A stretch of 64,000 bases of DNA, taken from contig WKFN01000009.1 in the NCBI GenBank assembly GCA_014872805.1, positions 1 to 64,000 on the forward strand. Reading direction: 5' to 3'. Source of the stretch: Opacimonas sp014872805. Its GTDB lineage: Bacteria; Pseudomonadota; Gammaproteobacteria; Enterobacterales; Alteromonadaceae. The stretch's first letter is position 1; each line of letters starts with the position of its first letter. A program made the position numbers and the translations under genes. The notes under the pieces are model-generated. The model did not search any database. It saw only the letters and a list, made by a program, of their open reading frames with translations, and was not told the origin of the DNA. Below, piece by piece: positions 34,289 through 42,541 of the stretch.

Positions 34289-36211
34289 CTAAGACGCCTT
34301 TCTTACTCGTAAATACCATTCGCAGAGTAAGCGTACTTGTTTTTGTGTATAGCCTTTCTCTTCCATGCGTGCGACGAAATCGTCGTGTTTTTTCTTATCG
34401 TCCGCAGAACCTTTGGTGTTAAACGAAATGACAGGCAATAAATCTTCGGTATTAGAGAACATCTTTTTCTCTATGACGGTGCGTAATTTCTCATAGCTGG
34501 TCCAATTAGGATTTTTGCCTTCATGATTGGCTCTTGCGCGAAGAACAAAATTAACAATTTCATTGCGGAAATCTTTTGGATTACTGATTCCTGCGGGTTT
34601 TTCAGTTTTTTCCAATTCGGCGTTGAGCGCTTCTCGATCAAATAACTGCCCGGTTTCTGGATCTCGATATTCTTGGTCTTGGATCCAAAAGTCCGCATAT
34701 GTGACGTAACGATCAAATAAGTTTTGGCCATACTCAGAGTAGGATTCAAGATATGCCGTTTGAATCTCTTTACCGATAAACTCTACGTATTTAGGGATCA
34801 AATACCCTTTTAGGAACTCCTTATATCGTTCAGCGATGTCACCAGGGAATTGCTCACGTTCGATTTGTCGCTCAAGAACATAGAAAAGATGCACTGGGTT
34901 TGCTGCAACTTCGCTGTGGTCAAAGTTGAACACCCGGGATAAAATCTTAAATGCAAAACGAGTTGAAAGTCCATTCATGCCCTCATCCACGCCAGCGTAA
35001 TCACGATATTCTTGATAAGACTTTGCTTTGGGATCAGTATCTTTGAGGCTTTCCCCATCATATACCCGCATCTTGGAATAAATACTCGAGTTCTCAGGAG
35101 GTACCAAACGTGACAGTACTGAGAATTGCGCTAGGATATCAAGGGTATCTGGGGCACATGGAGCACCGATGAGCTCTGAACTTTCCAGTAATTTTTTGTA
35201 TATTTTGATCTCTTCCGACACGCGTAAACAATATGGGACTTTAACGATATAAACACGGTCTAAAAAGGCTTCATTGTTCTTGTTATTGCGGAAGGTTTGC
35301 CATTCAGATTCATTCGAGTGAGCCAAGATTAAGCCATCAAATGGCAGGGCAGAGAAACCTTCAGTTGGATTGTAGTTGCCTTCTTGTGTTGCGGTCAGAA
35401 GCGGATGTAGCACCTTGATCGGTGCTTTAAACATCTCCACAAATTCCATCAGCCCTTGATTGGATTTACACAATGAACCTGAATAGGAATAAGCATCTGG
35501 GTCGTTTTGAGCGTACTCTTCTAAACGACGTATATCAACTTTACCCACTAGTGCTGAGATATCTTGATTGTTTTCATCGCCCGGTTCCGTTTTGGCAATA
35601 CCAACTTGGTCAAGTATGGAAGGATAGACACGAACCACCTTGAATTGGGTAATATCACCATTGTATTCATGAAGGCGTTTACGTGCCCATGGTGACATAA
35701 TGGTTTTGAGGTAACGCCCGGGAATACCGTATTCTTCTTGCAGTATTTTACCATCTTCATTGGGGTCAAATAGAGCAAATGGGTGGTCATTTACTGGCGA
35801 GCCTTTGATGGCGTATATAGGGCATTTTTGCATGAGTTCTTTTAAGCGTTCAGCAAGCGATGACTTACCACCACCAACAGGACCAAGTAAATATAGCACT
35901 TGTTTCTTTTCTTCTAAGCCCTGGGCCGCATGCTTTAGATAAGATACGATTTGTTCAATCGCTTCTTCCATACCGTAAAATTCGGAAAATGCAGGATACC
36001 GTGCAATGACACGATTGGAGAAAATTCGACTCAAAGTAGGATCTTGCGAGGTGTCAACCATTTCAGGTTCGCCAATGGCTTTAAGTAAACGCTCTGCGGC
36101 GTTGGCATAGGTGCTTGGATCTTCCTTACAGAGTGCTAAATACTCTTGAATGGTAAGTTCTTCCTGTTTATGTTCTTCATAACGTTGTTGGTAATGTTCA
36201 AAAATACCCAT
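34289..36211 (-). CDS. prkA: PrkA-type AAA+/serine protein kinase (YeaG)
   Basis: The 640-aa protein opens with the PrkA N-terminal region (about 1-60), then an AAA+ core with Walker A LLGPVGGGKSSLAERL and a Walker B-like stretch near 240-300 (DGLILAHSNESEW). The C-terminal PrkA domain (about 400-640) carries the kinase-like fold. The E. coli homologue acts in nitrogen starvation and stress adaptation and phosphorylates protein substrates in vitro. It leads the operon with yeaH and ycgB. The 212 bases upstream hold its promoter and the sodB terminator. Confidence 0.95.
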   Translation of the reverse strand: MGIFEHYQQRYEEHKQEELTIQEYLALCKEDPSTYANAAERLLKAIGEPEMVDTSQDPTLSRIFSNRVIARYPAFSEFYGMEEAIEQIVSYLKHAAQGLEEKKQVLYLLGPVGGGKSSLAERLKELMQKCPIYAIKGSPVNDHPFALFDPNEDGKILQEEYGIPGRYLKTIMSPWARKRLHEYNGDITQFKVVRVYPSILDQVGIAKTEPGDENNQDISALVGKVDIRRLEEYAQNDPDAYSYSGSLCKSNQGLMEFVEMFKAPIKVLHPLLTATQEGNYNPTEGFSALPFDGLILAHSNESEWQTFRNNKNNEAFLDRVYIVKVPYCLRVSEEIKIYKKLLESSELIGAPCAPDTLDILAQFSVLSRLVPPENSSIYSKMRVYDGESLKDTDPKAKSYQEYRDYAGVDEGMNGLSTRFAFKILSRVFNFDHSEVAANPVHLFYVLERQIEREQFPGDIAERYKEFLKGYLIPKYVEFIGKEIQTAYLESYSEYGQNLFDRYVTYADFWIQDQEYRDPETGQLFDREALNAELEKTEKPAGISNPKDFRNEIVNFVLRARANHEGKNPNWTSYEKLRTVIEKKMFSNTEDLLPVISFNTKGSADDKKKHDDFVARMEEKGYTQKQVRLLCEWYLRVRKAS

Positions 36212-36371
36212 AACTTCTCCAGGTCAGCCGATTAAACTTTCTTTTATTTTAAGCTTAGACCCAAGGACGCTGTCCTGCTTAGAAATATCGAAAGAAAAAT
36301 CTCTCAATGTGTGATAAAGCTTTGAAACGTTGGAACTATTAATTGGTACGGAGATGTTTGAAATAAAGATT

Positions 36372-36401
36372 AAAAAAAACCCACATATAATATGCGGGTT
36401 T
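36372..36401 (-). terminator. Terminator after sodB
   Basis: On the - strand AACCCGCATATTATATGTGGGTT, a near-perfect hairpin with an AT-rich centre, is followed by a run of T. Confidence 0.85.
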
Positions 36402-36426
36402 CTCAAATAGAATATTGAAGCGTTTT

Positions 36427-37008
36427 TTATGCAGCGAAGTTTTCGCTAGCAAAGCTCCAGTTGGCTAATGCCCAAAAACCTTCAAGGTAGTTAGGGCGAA
36501 CGTTGCGATAATCGATATAATACGCGTGTTCCCATAGGTCAACGGTCAATAGTGGAGTGTGGCCGTCGGTGATTGGCGTGGCAGCATTAGAGGTGTTAAC
36601 AATGTCTAGTTCGCCGTCAGCTGTCTTGACTAACCAAGTCCAGCTAGAGCCAAAGTTGTTAACTGCTTTGTCGTTAAACGCAGCTTTGAAATCAGCAAAT
36701 GAGCCCCACTTAGCATTGATAGCATCAGCTAATGGACCTGTTGGTTCACCACCAGCATTAGGTGATAAGCTATTCCAATAAAAAGTGTGATTCCAAACTT
36801 GAGCAGCATTGTTGAAAACACCGCCATCTGATGACTTAACAATCTCTTCAAGCGATTTGCCTTCGAAATCGGTACCTTCAATAAGACCATTTAATTTGGT
36901 GACATAAGTTTGATGATGTTTGCCGTGATGAAACTCAAGAGTCTCAGCTGAGATATGAGGTTCTAGTGCATTTTTTTCATAAGGTAATGCGGGTAATTCA
37001 AAAGCCAT
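36427..37008 (-). CDS. sodB: Superoxide dismutase, Fe-type
   Basis: The 193-aa enzyme has all four metal ligands in family context: His in LEFHHGKHHQTYV, His in VWNHTFYWNSL, and Asp and His in DLWEHAYYIDYRN. The NNAAQVWNHTFYW form and length are those of Fe-SOD (SodB). It disproportionates superoxide in the cytosol. It is divergent from the monothiol glutaredoxin gene with about 210 bases between, and ends in its own terminator. Confidence 0.96.
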   Translation of the reverse strand: MAFELPALPYEKNALEPHISAETLEFHHGKHHQTYVTKLNGLIEGTDFEGKSLEEIVKSSDGGVFNNAAQVWNHTFYWNSLSPNAGGEPTGPLADAINAKWGSFADFKAAFNDKAVNNFGSSWTWLVKTADGELDIVNTSNAATPITDGHTPLLTVDLWEHAYYIDYRNVRPNYLEGFWALANWSFASENFAA

Positions 37009-37222
37009 GAAAGTTCTCCATTCGTTAGCATGATATTAGTGTTACGTTTAATGATATATGACTCATTTTGTGGAAAACAAGCCCTTATTGAATGATTAAA
37101 TCATTTAACTGGTCACATAGGATATATGTTTTTTGCATAAATAAGTTCACTTCTATTTCATACCTCTTGAAAAAACAGGCATAATAACCATATCTAGTGA
37201 AAACATACTTTGAAGGTTATGC

Positions 37223-37555
37223 ATGGAAACAGTTGAAAAGATTAAACAACAGATCGCTGAGAACCCAATCCTTTTATACATGAAAGGCTCACCAAAACTA
37301 CCGAGCTGTGGCTTTTCGTCACAAGCGTCTCAAGCACTCATGTCTTGTGGAGAGCAGTTTGCTTATGTGGATATCTTGCAAAATCCGGACATTCGAGCGG
37401 AATTACCAAAATATGCAAACTGGCCAACATTTCCCCAGCTTTGGGTTGACGGCGAGTTGGTTGGTGGATGTGACATTATTTTAGAAATGTTTCAGCAAGG
37501 TGAACTACAAGAGCTTATCAAAGAAACTGCACAAAAATACCCAAGCTCTGATTAA
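37223..37555 (+). CDS. grxD: Monothiol glutaredoxin Grx4 (GrxD)
   Basis: The 110-aa protein has the CGFS active site (Cys29) in SPKLPSCGFSSQA and the glutathione-binding WPTFPQLW and GGCDIILEM segments. Such proteins carry [2Fe-2S] clusters with glutathione and take part in iron-sulfur trafficking. It lies among iron and oxidative-stress genes (sodB, bfd, peroxiredoxin). A hairpin terminator follows, shared with convergent bfd. Confidence 0.96.
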   Translation: METVEKIKQQIAENPILLYMKGSPKLPSCGFSSQASQALMSCGEQFAYVDILQNPDIRAELPKYANWPTFPQLWVDGELVGGCDIILEMFQQGELQELIKETAQKYPSSD

Positions 37556-37587
37556 GAATAATCTTATTTGTTCGAAAAATGTGCAAA

Positions 37588-37614
37588 AAAAAGCGACTCA
37601 ACGGAGTCGCTTTT
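37588..37614. terminator. Bidirectional terminator between grxD and bfd
   Basis: AAAAGCGACTC-AACG-GAGTCGCTTTT is a perfect stem with A and T tracts on both sides, so it can serve both convergent genes. Confidence 0.9.
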
Positions 37615-37656
37615 ATCGTTTTAGAGCATCGTTACCATGCTACGAATGAGAAAAGG

Positions 37657-37851
37657 TTATCCGACATTTTTGAATAATGATTCATCAATAATCGTGTCAT
37701 CAATAATGGCTTGAGCAGATTGAATGCAGGTACCGCACTGTTCGCCTAACGTTAATACGTTCTTTAACTCACGAATATTGCCAACACCGTGTTCTTGCAC
37801 CGCTTCTTTAATATCTTTATCTGTAACGCCGAAACACATACATACAAACAT
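37657..37851 (-). CDS. bfd: Bacterioferritin-associated ferredoxin
   Basis: From the Met at 37851 the protein is 64 residues, the usual size. The [2Fe-2S] ligands are Cys4, Cys6, Cys39 and Cys42 in VCMCFGVTDKDI and GEQCGTCIQSA. Bfd docks on bacterioferritin and reduces stored ferric iron so it can leave. A longer frame extends 46 residues upstream but has no family similarity. Bacterioferritin itself is not encoded in the window. Confidence 0.93.
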   Translation of the reverse strand: MFVCMCFGVTDKDIKEAVQEHGVGNIRELKNVLTLGEQCGTCIQSAQAIIDDTIIDESLFKNVG

Positions 37852-38015
37852 TGGGTAGATACCTAATAAATGACTATGTAAATAATAATAGTTCTCATTT
37901 GCCATAAATGCAAATAAATTTTTTACTTTTTTCGGTTGAATCTCAATGGGTAATCCCAATATCAGTGTTTGACATATAAAGTCTGTCATCCATCAAAACA
38001 ATATTGGAGAATAAT

Positions 38016-38621
38016 ATGGGAGTTTTAGTAGGCCGCCCAGCACCGGATTTTACTGCAGCAGCAGTGCTTGGTTCAGGTGAAATCGTAGATTCATATAACT
38101 TAAAAGACGCAGTAAAAGGCAAAAAAGCCGTTGTTTTCTTTTATCCTTTAGATTTTACATTTGTTTGTCCTTCAGAGCTTATTGCATTTGATAAGCGTGT
38201 TGAAGAATTTAATAAACGCGGTGTTGAAGTGGTTGGTGTGTCTATCGACTCACAATTCACTCACAACGCATGGCGTAATACGCCTGTCAATGAAGGTGGT
38301 ATTGGTCAAGTAAGCTACACCCTTGTTGCAGACGTGAAACACGATATCTGTCAAGCATATGATGTTGAGCACCCAGATGCGGGTGTTGCGTTCCGTGCAT
38401 CTTTCCTCATCGACGAAGAATTTAACGTGCGTCATCAAGTCGTCAATGACTTACCACTTGGCCGCAATGTAGATGAAATGCTGCGTATGGTTGATGCGTT
38501 GAACTTCCACCAAGAGCACGGCGAAGTTTGTCCAGCTGGCTGGAAAGATGGTGATAAAGGGATGAATGCTTCTCCAGACGGTGTTGCTGCATACTTAGCC
38601 GAGAACTCTGATAAGTTGTAA
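38016..38621 (+). CDS. Typical 2-Cys peroxiredoxin (AhpC/Tsa family)
   Basis: The 201-aa protein has the peroxidatic Cys51 in FYPLDFTFVCPSEL and the resolving Cys172 in HGEVCPAGWKDG. It ends in the YLAENSDKL tail typical of overoxidation-sensitive forms, which also have a GGxG-like motif (here GGIGQV). It reduces hydrogen peroxide and organic hydroperoxides in the cytosol. ATG at 38016 with GGAG at 38006-38009 is preferred over a TTG four codons upstream. Divergent from bfd; stands alone. Confidence 0.95.
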   Translation: MGVLVGRPAPDFTAAAVLGSGEIVDSYNLKDAVKGKKAVVFFYPLDFTFVCPSELIAFDKRVEEFNKRGVEVVGVSIDSQFTHNAWRNTPVNEGGIGQVSYTLVADVKHDICQAYDVEHPDAGVAFRASFLIDEEFNVRHQVVNDLPLGRNVDEMLRMVDALNFHQEHGEVCPAGWKDGDKGMNASPDGVAAYLAENSDKL

Positions 38622-38643
38622 GCTCAAGCTGAATTAGACATTC

Positions 38644-38668
38644 AAAAGCAGGCCTATGGCCTGCTTTT
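38644..38668. terminator. Bidirectional terminator between peroxiredoxin and rnt
   Basis: AAAAGCAGGCC-TAT-GGCCTGCTTTT is a perfect stem with flanking A/T tracts. Confidence 0.9.
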
Positions 38669-38673
38669 GTTAT

Positions 38674-39303
38674 TTAAGAAGTAGAACTACGTAACGGCCA
38701 TCCACCCAATGCTTGATAATGGTTGTGCATGTGACAAAACAGTTCTGCAGTCTTTTGTGTATCGTACAAAGCACCATGGGCTTGTTTCTGGTCAAATGCA
38801 ATACCAGCTGCTTCGCATGCTTTGACTAACACTGTCTGACCTAAGGTTAATGCCGCCAGTGTCGTGGTATCAAATGACACAAATGGATGAAATGGAGTGC
38901 GCTTAATCTTGCTTCTATTAATGGCCGCATTGATGAAGCTTTGGTCAAATGCCGCATTATGTGCGGTAATGATAGAGCGCTGACACTGGTTTTTCTTCTG
39001 CGCTTTACTCACCATCTTACACAGCTCTTTCATCGCTGTTTGCTCGTCAATTGCACCACGCAGAGCACAGTTCACATCGATGCCGTTGAATTCTAAAGCG
39101 GATTGCTCAAGATTGGCATCGGCAAACGGTTCAATGTGCGCATGGTAGGTTTCATCGATCGCCAACTCACCTGTTTCAGGGAGCATTTTGAGCGTGATCG
39201 CCGCAACCTCTAATAACGCGTCAGTTTGCGCATTAAACCCAGCCGTTTCGACATCGATAATAACTGGAAAATACCCGCGAAAACGCTGATTTAATGCAAA
39301 CAT
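38674..39303 (-). CDS. rnt: Ribonuclease T
   Basis: From Met 39303 the protein has 209 residues, close to E. coli RNase T (215). DEDDh exonuclease motifs are present: DVETAGFNAQTDALLEVA (Exo I), ITAHNAAFDQSFI (Exo II) and the C-terminal QAHGALYDTQKTAELF with the general-base His (Exo III). It trims 3' ends of tRNA and other stable RNAs. The longer frame upstream (26 residues) has no family similarity. Confidence 0.95.
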   Translation of the reverse strand: MFALNQRFRGYFPVIIDVETAGFNAQTDALLEVAAITLKMLPETGELAIDETYHAHIEPFADANLEQSALEFNGIDVNCALRGAIDEQTAMKELCKMVSKAQKKNQCQRSIITAHNAAFDQSFINAAINRSKIKRTPFHPFVSFDTTTLAALTLGQTVLVKACEAAGIAFDQKQAHGALYDTQKTAELFCHMHNHYQALGGWPLRSSTS

Positions 39304-39466
39304 AACAACTCCAAAACGGCTAGAAGCATTATTATCGCAACCTCTGAAGCAGACTACTAGCACCAAATACAATTTTTGCAAAAAATGTTTAAACTAATTT
39401 TGCCATTTGGCTTTGAAGACATTGCTTTTGCGATATTGACCTACAAAAATAACTCTGGAGATTTAA

Positions 39467-40138
39467 TTATCGTTTAGCTCGTTTCTGAGTGTCTTTAATC
39501 ACTTGGTTGATAAAGCTTTTACGACCGTATTGTCGAGTGATAATACAGCGGTCAAGGGAAAAACCTCTTGCTGGGCAGTATTCTCTGCCATAGAAGATGA
39601 TCTGTAAATGTAAGTCGTTCCATTTTTCCTTGGGAAATAAACGTTTTGCGTCGCGCTCCGTTTGCTCCACGCTTTTGCCATTAGATAAGCCCCAGCGATA
39701 CATTAAGCGGTGAATATGCGTATCGACTGGAAATGCGGGTACCCCAAAGGCTTGCGCCATGACGACAGAGGCGGTTTTATGACCCACTCCAGGCATGGCC
39801 TCTAATGCTGCAAAATCCTGTGGCACTTCGCCACCGTGTTGCCGAATAATCATCTCAGAGAGATGCCAGATACCTTTTGATTTCATTGGTGATAAACCGC
39901 ATGGTCTAATAATGGCTTGAATTTCTTCAATACTCATTTTTACCATGTCATACGGATTATCCGCTTTGGCAAATAGCAAGGGAGTGATCTGATTAACCCG
40001 CTCGTCGGTACATTGTGCGGATAAGAGAACTGCAATTAGAAGTGTATAAGGATCTTTGTGATCTAATGGGACTGGCACTTCAGGGTACAATTCTTCGAGA
40101 ATCGCAATAATAGCTTCGACTTTTTCGCTCTTGGTCAT
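39467..40138 (-). CDS. nth: Endonuclease III lacking the iron-sulfur cluster site
   Basis: The 223-aa DNA glycosylase/AP lyase has the helix-hairpin-helix and catalytic Lys121 (GVGHKTASVV) and Asp139 (PVDTHIHRL), so base-excision chemistry should be intact. The C-terminal [4Fe-4S] loop, Cys-x6-Cys-x2-Cys-x5-Cys in E. coli, is broken: only Cys188 and Cys198 remain (EYCPARGFSLDRCIITRQYG). The body (PLDHKDPYTLLIAVLLSAQC; IRPCGLSPMKSKGI; LHLQIIFYGREY) resembles the cluster-free Nth of Bacteroidetes as I remember it. The gene occupies the normal rnf-nth position, so it looks like replacement of the resident gene. Confidence 0.93.
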   Translation of the reverse strand: MTKSEKVEAIIAILEELYPEVPVPLDHKDPYTLLIAVLLSAQCTDERVNQITPLLFAKADNPYDMVKMSIEEIQAIIRPCGLSPMKSKGIWHLSEMIIRQHGGEVPQDFAALEAMPGVGHKTASVVMAQAFGVPAFPVDTHIHRLMYRWGLSNGKSVEQTERDAKRLFPKEKWNDLHLQIIFYGREYCPARGFSLDRCIITRQYGRKSFINQVIKDTQKRAKR

Positions 40139-40141
40139 GAT

Positions 40142-40837
40142 TTAACTCTCTGCGGTAACTCTAGCGCGTTCAACGATTTTCTCAGGTTTTGGCGCAAACT
40201 TCGCTTCTAACCTCGGGTCAAGAATATTTTTTAATGCGATTAACAACCCCATCCCAATAAATGCACCAGGGGGCAATATCGCTAACAAAAAGGGATTATC
40301 TGACACAAAGAAGGTGATTTCTAAATCAACCGCCCAAGCGCCCAATAACAGCTCTGCACCACTAAACAAGGTACCACTGCCAAGAAGCTCTCTGACTCCG
40401 CCTAACACCACCAAAACCAGCGCAAAACCTGCGCCCATTATAAAGCCATCGTAGGCTGAAGGGAGGAGATCATTCTTGGCGGCGAAGGCTTCAGCTCGTC
40501 CAATAATGGCGCAGTTCGTTACGATCAGTGGAATGAAAATCCCCAACGCCAAATACAACTCAAACGTAAACGCTTGCATGAGCAGTTGAATAATCGTCAC
40601 AAAGGCTGCGATCACCATCACAAAAATAGGGATGCGGATCTCGTTGGGCACATAATGACGCACTGCTGAAACCGTTATATTCGAGCCCATTAACACAAAT
40701 AATGTGGCCAAACCCAAGCCTAAACCGTTAATGGCTGTGCTTGTCACTGCGAGTAGGGGGCACAACCCGAGAAGTTGTACGAGCGCTGGATTATTTTTCC
40801 ATAATCCTTGCCATGTGAGCTCTTTGATATCAATCAT
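40142..40837 (-). CDS. rnfE: Rnf complex subunit E
   Basis: The 231-aa integral membrane protein has six hydrophobic helices and the RnfA/RnfE-type segment LVQLLGLCPLLAVT near the N-terminus. A paired conserved stretch TNCAIIGRAEAFA follows; the Cys in each takes part in the membrane-embedded iron-sulfur site shared with RnfA. Start MIDIKELTWQG is chosen by family comparison, although the frame is open further upstream. It overlaps rnfG by 8 bases and precedes nth by 3. Confidence 0.93.
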   Translation of the reverse strand: MIDIKELTWQGLWKNNPALVQLLGLCPLLAVTSTAINGLGLGLATLFVLMGSNITVSAVRHYVPNEIRIPIFVMVIAAFVTIIQLLMQAFTFELYLALGIFIPLIVTNCAIIGRAEAFAAKNDLLPSAYDGFIMGAGFALVLVVLGGVRELLGSGTLFSGAELLLGAWAVDLEITFFVSDNPFLLAILPPGAFIGMGLLIALKNILDPRLEAKFAPKPEKIVERARVTAES

Positions 40838-41486
40838 TTCGACTATCCTCAACTGCACATTGATTGGTAGCACGTGCGATTTGTGTGAGGTTTTGTTGCA
40901 CATACAAAGCCGTTTTGGCAATTGCCTGAGTCAACGCTCGAGGTGTGATAGTTGCACCGGTAAAGGCGTCAAACTGACCACCGTCTTTTTTGACCGTCCA
41001 TTGGATTTGGACTTCAGGTGTAATTTCACGATTATTGAATTCATAGATCCAAGGACTGACACGCTCGTCAATTTTGTCGCCCAAGCCAGGGGTTTCCATA
41101 TGTTGTAAAACACGGACGCCAGTCACAGTGGTAAAACCCTCTCCAGCAAGTCCGACAATAAAGCGGATGGCACCGCTATAGCCATTGGGAGCAACACTTT
41201 CTACCGCCACAGCACTCAATTTGGAACCTATACGCCCGCGATAGGCTTTGAGATTGCTGGTGTTACCAAGCGCATGTACCACAGGTAGGGCAATGCAATC
41301 GTGTTGGATATCATTATCGTAATGAGTACTCGGCACCACATCACCGATAACACTGAGTAACTTTGCTTGTTCTTGCGCTGTAATTCGGTCTTTCGTTCCA
41401 AGGTAAGTCAGAGTGACTAATCCTGCGACACACAAAGCAAACACACTTAATATCGTCGCATTCTTTCGAGTGTTTTGGACAATCAT
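40830..41486 (-). CDS. rnfG: Rnf complex subunit G (covalent FMN)
   Basis: The 218-aa protein has an N-terminal membrane anchor at about 11-30 and a periplasmic FMN-binding domain. The flavinylation site is DAFTGATIT, where the Thr of GAT carries FMN by a phosphodiester bond. It passes electrons between RnfD and the membrane subunits during sodium- or proton-coupled electron flow between NADH and ferredoxin. It overlaps rnfD by 4 bases. Confidence 0.94.
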   Translation of the reverse strand: MIVQNTRKNATILSVFALCVAGLVTLTYLGTKDRITAQEQAKLLSVIGDVVPSTHYDNDIQHDCIALPVVHALGNTSNLKAYRGRIGSKLSAVAVESVAPNGYSGAIRFIVGLAGEGFTTVTGVRVLQHMETPGLGDKIDERVSPWIYEFNNREITPEVQIQWTVKKDGGQFDAFTGATITPRALTQAIAKTALYVQQNLTQIARATNQCAVEDSRND

Positions 41487-42541
41487 GATCGCGCTCCATA
41501 AGTGCGAGGTTGTGTGTAATAATCAATTAAAGGCACAGCTATATTCATCAACAACACTGCAAAAGCGACGGCATCGGGATAGCCTCCAAAGGTTCGAATA
41601 ATGACAGTCCAAAAGCCAATCAACACGCCAAAGATAATGCGACCTTTAGGTGTGGTGGAACCAGAAACCGGGTCGGTCACAATGAAAAACGCACCAAATA
41701 AGACGGCACCCGATAACAAATGAAATAAGATTCCGCCAGTCGCATCAGGCATCAACATGTTCAGAATGGCAGCGGTCATTATCACGCCAGCCAACATGCT
41801 TAGAGGCATGTGCCATGAGATGAACTTGCGCCAGAGCAAAAATAACCCACCTGCTAAATACGCCAGAGCCACCCAACTCCAGCCATACGCGAAACCTGTG
41901 TCTGAATTGAAAATAGGTGCCTGCATGGCTTCACTATAGGTTTCGCCTAATAACAATGAAGATCGCACCGCATCCAAAGGCGTAGCTTGAGTTACACCAT
42001 CTACGCCAAGTCGCAACTGAGTCATGTCGTAACCACTGACACTGAAACCCGTAAATACCACACTTATTGCGTCTGCGAAGTCGTAAGGGTAAATGGCCAT
42101 ATTTTGCACGGGGGCCCACATTGTCATAGCCAGAGGGAACGAGATAAGCAACATCACATATCCGCCCATTGCAGGGTTAAACATATTAAAACCAAGGCCA
42201 CCATACAGCTGTTTCACGATAGCGATACTAAAAAACGTGCCAATGACGATCAGCCACCATGGTGCAAGAGGCGGGATGCTTACGGCTAATAATAGCGCAG
42301 TGAGTACTGCCGAATAATCCGATAAGACGGGCTTAGCAGCGCGCTTTCGCAATTTCATAATACCGGCTTCTGTTAAGACTGCGGTTACGATTGCCAAGAT
42401 AATTTGAATCAGTATTCCCCAACCAAAAAACCACAGCTGTGCCATTATCCCTGGGATACAGGCGTAACAGACCGCACGCATGACACTGGCAGTATCGCGA
42501 CGAACTCGATTGTGTGGGGAACTTGATAAACTGAACTGCAT
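41483..42541 (-). CDS. rnfD: Rnf complex subunit D
   Basis: The 352-aa polytopic protein has about nine hydrophobic segments, the GLGFNMFNPAMGGYVML block and a VTQATPLDAVR site where the Thr is the covalent FMN residue. The later VTDPVSGSTTPKGRIIFG is diagnostic for the NqrB/RnfD family. It forms part of the ion path. It overlaps rnfC by 1 base and rnfG by 4. Confidence 0.94.
   Translation of the reverse strand: MQFSLSSSPHNRVRRDTASVMRAVCYACIPGIMAQLWFFGWGILIQIILAIVTAVLTEAGIMKLRKRAAKPVLSDYSAVLTALLLAVSIPPLAPWWLIVIGTFFSIAIVKQLYGGLGFNMFNPAMGGYVMLLISFPLAMTMWAPVQNMAIYPYDFADAISVVFTGFSVSGYDMTQLRLGVDGVTQATPLDAVRSSLLLGETYSEAMQAPIFNSDTGFAYGWSWVALAYLAGGLFLLWRKFISWHMPLSMLAGVIMTAAILNMLMPDATGGILFHLLSGAVLFGAFFIVTDPVSGSTTPKGRIIFGVLIGFWTVIIRTFGGYPDAVAFAVLLMNIAVPLIDYYTQPRTYGARS

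Noticed and set aside
36224..36406. 60-codon - strand frame between sodB and prkA
   Set aside because: Its start lies in the sodB terminator hairpin and it has no coding character.
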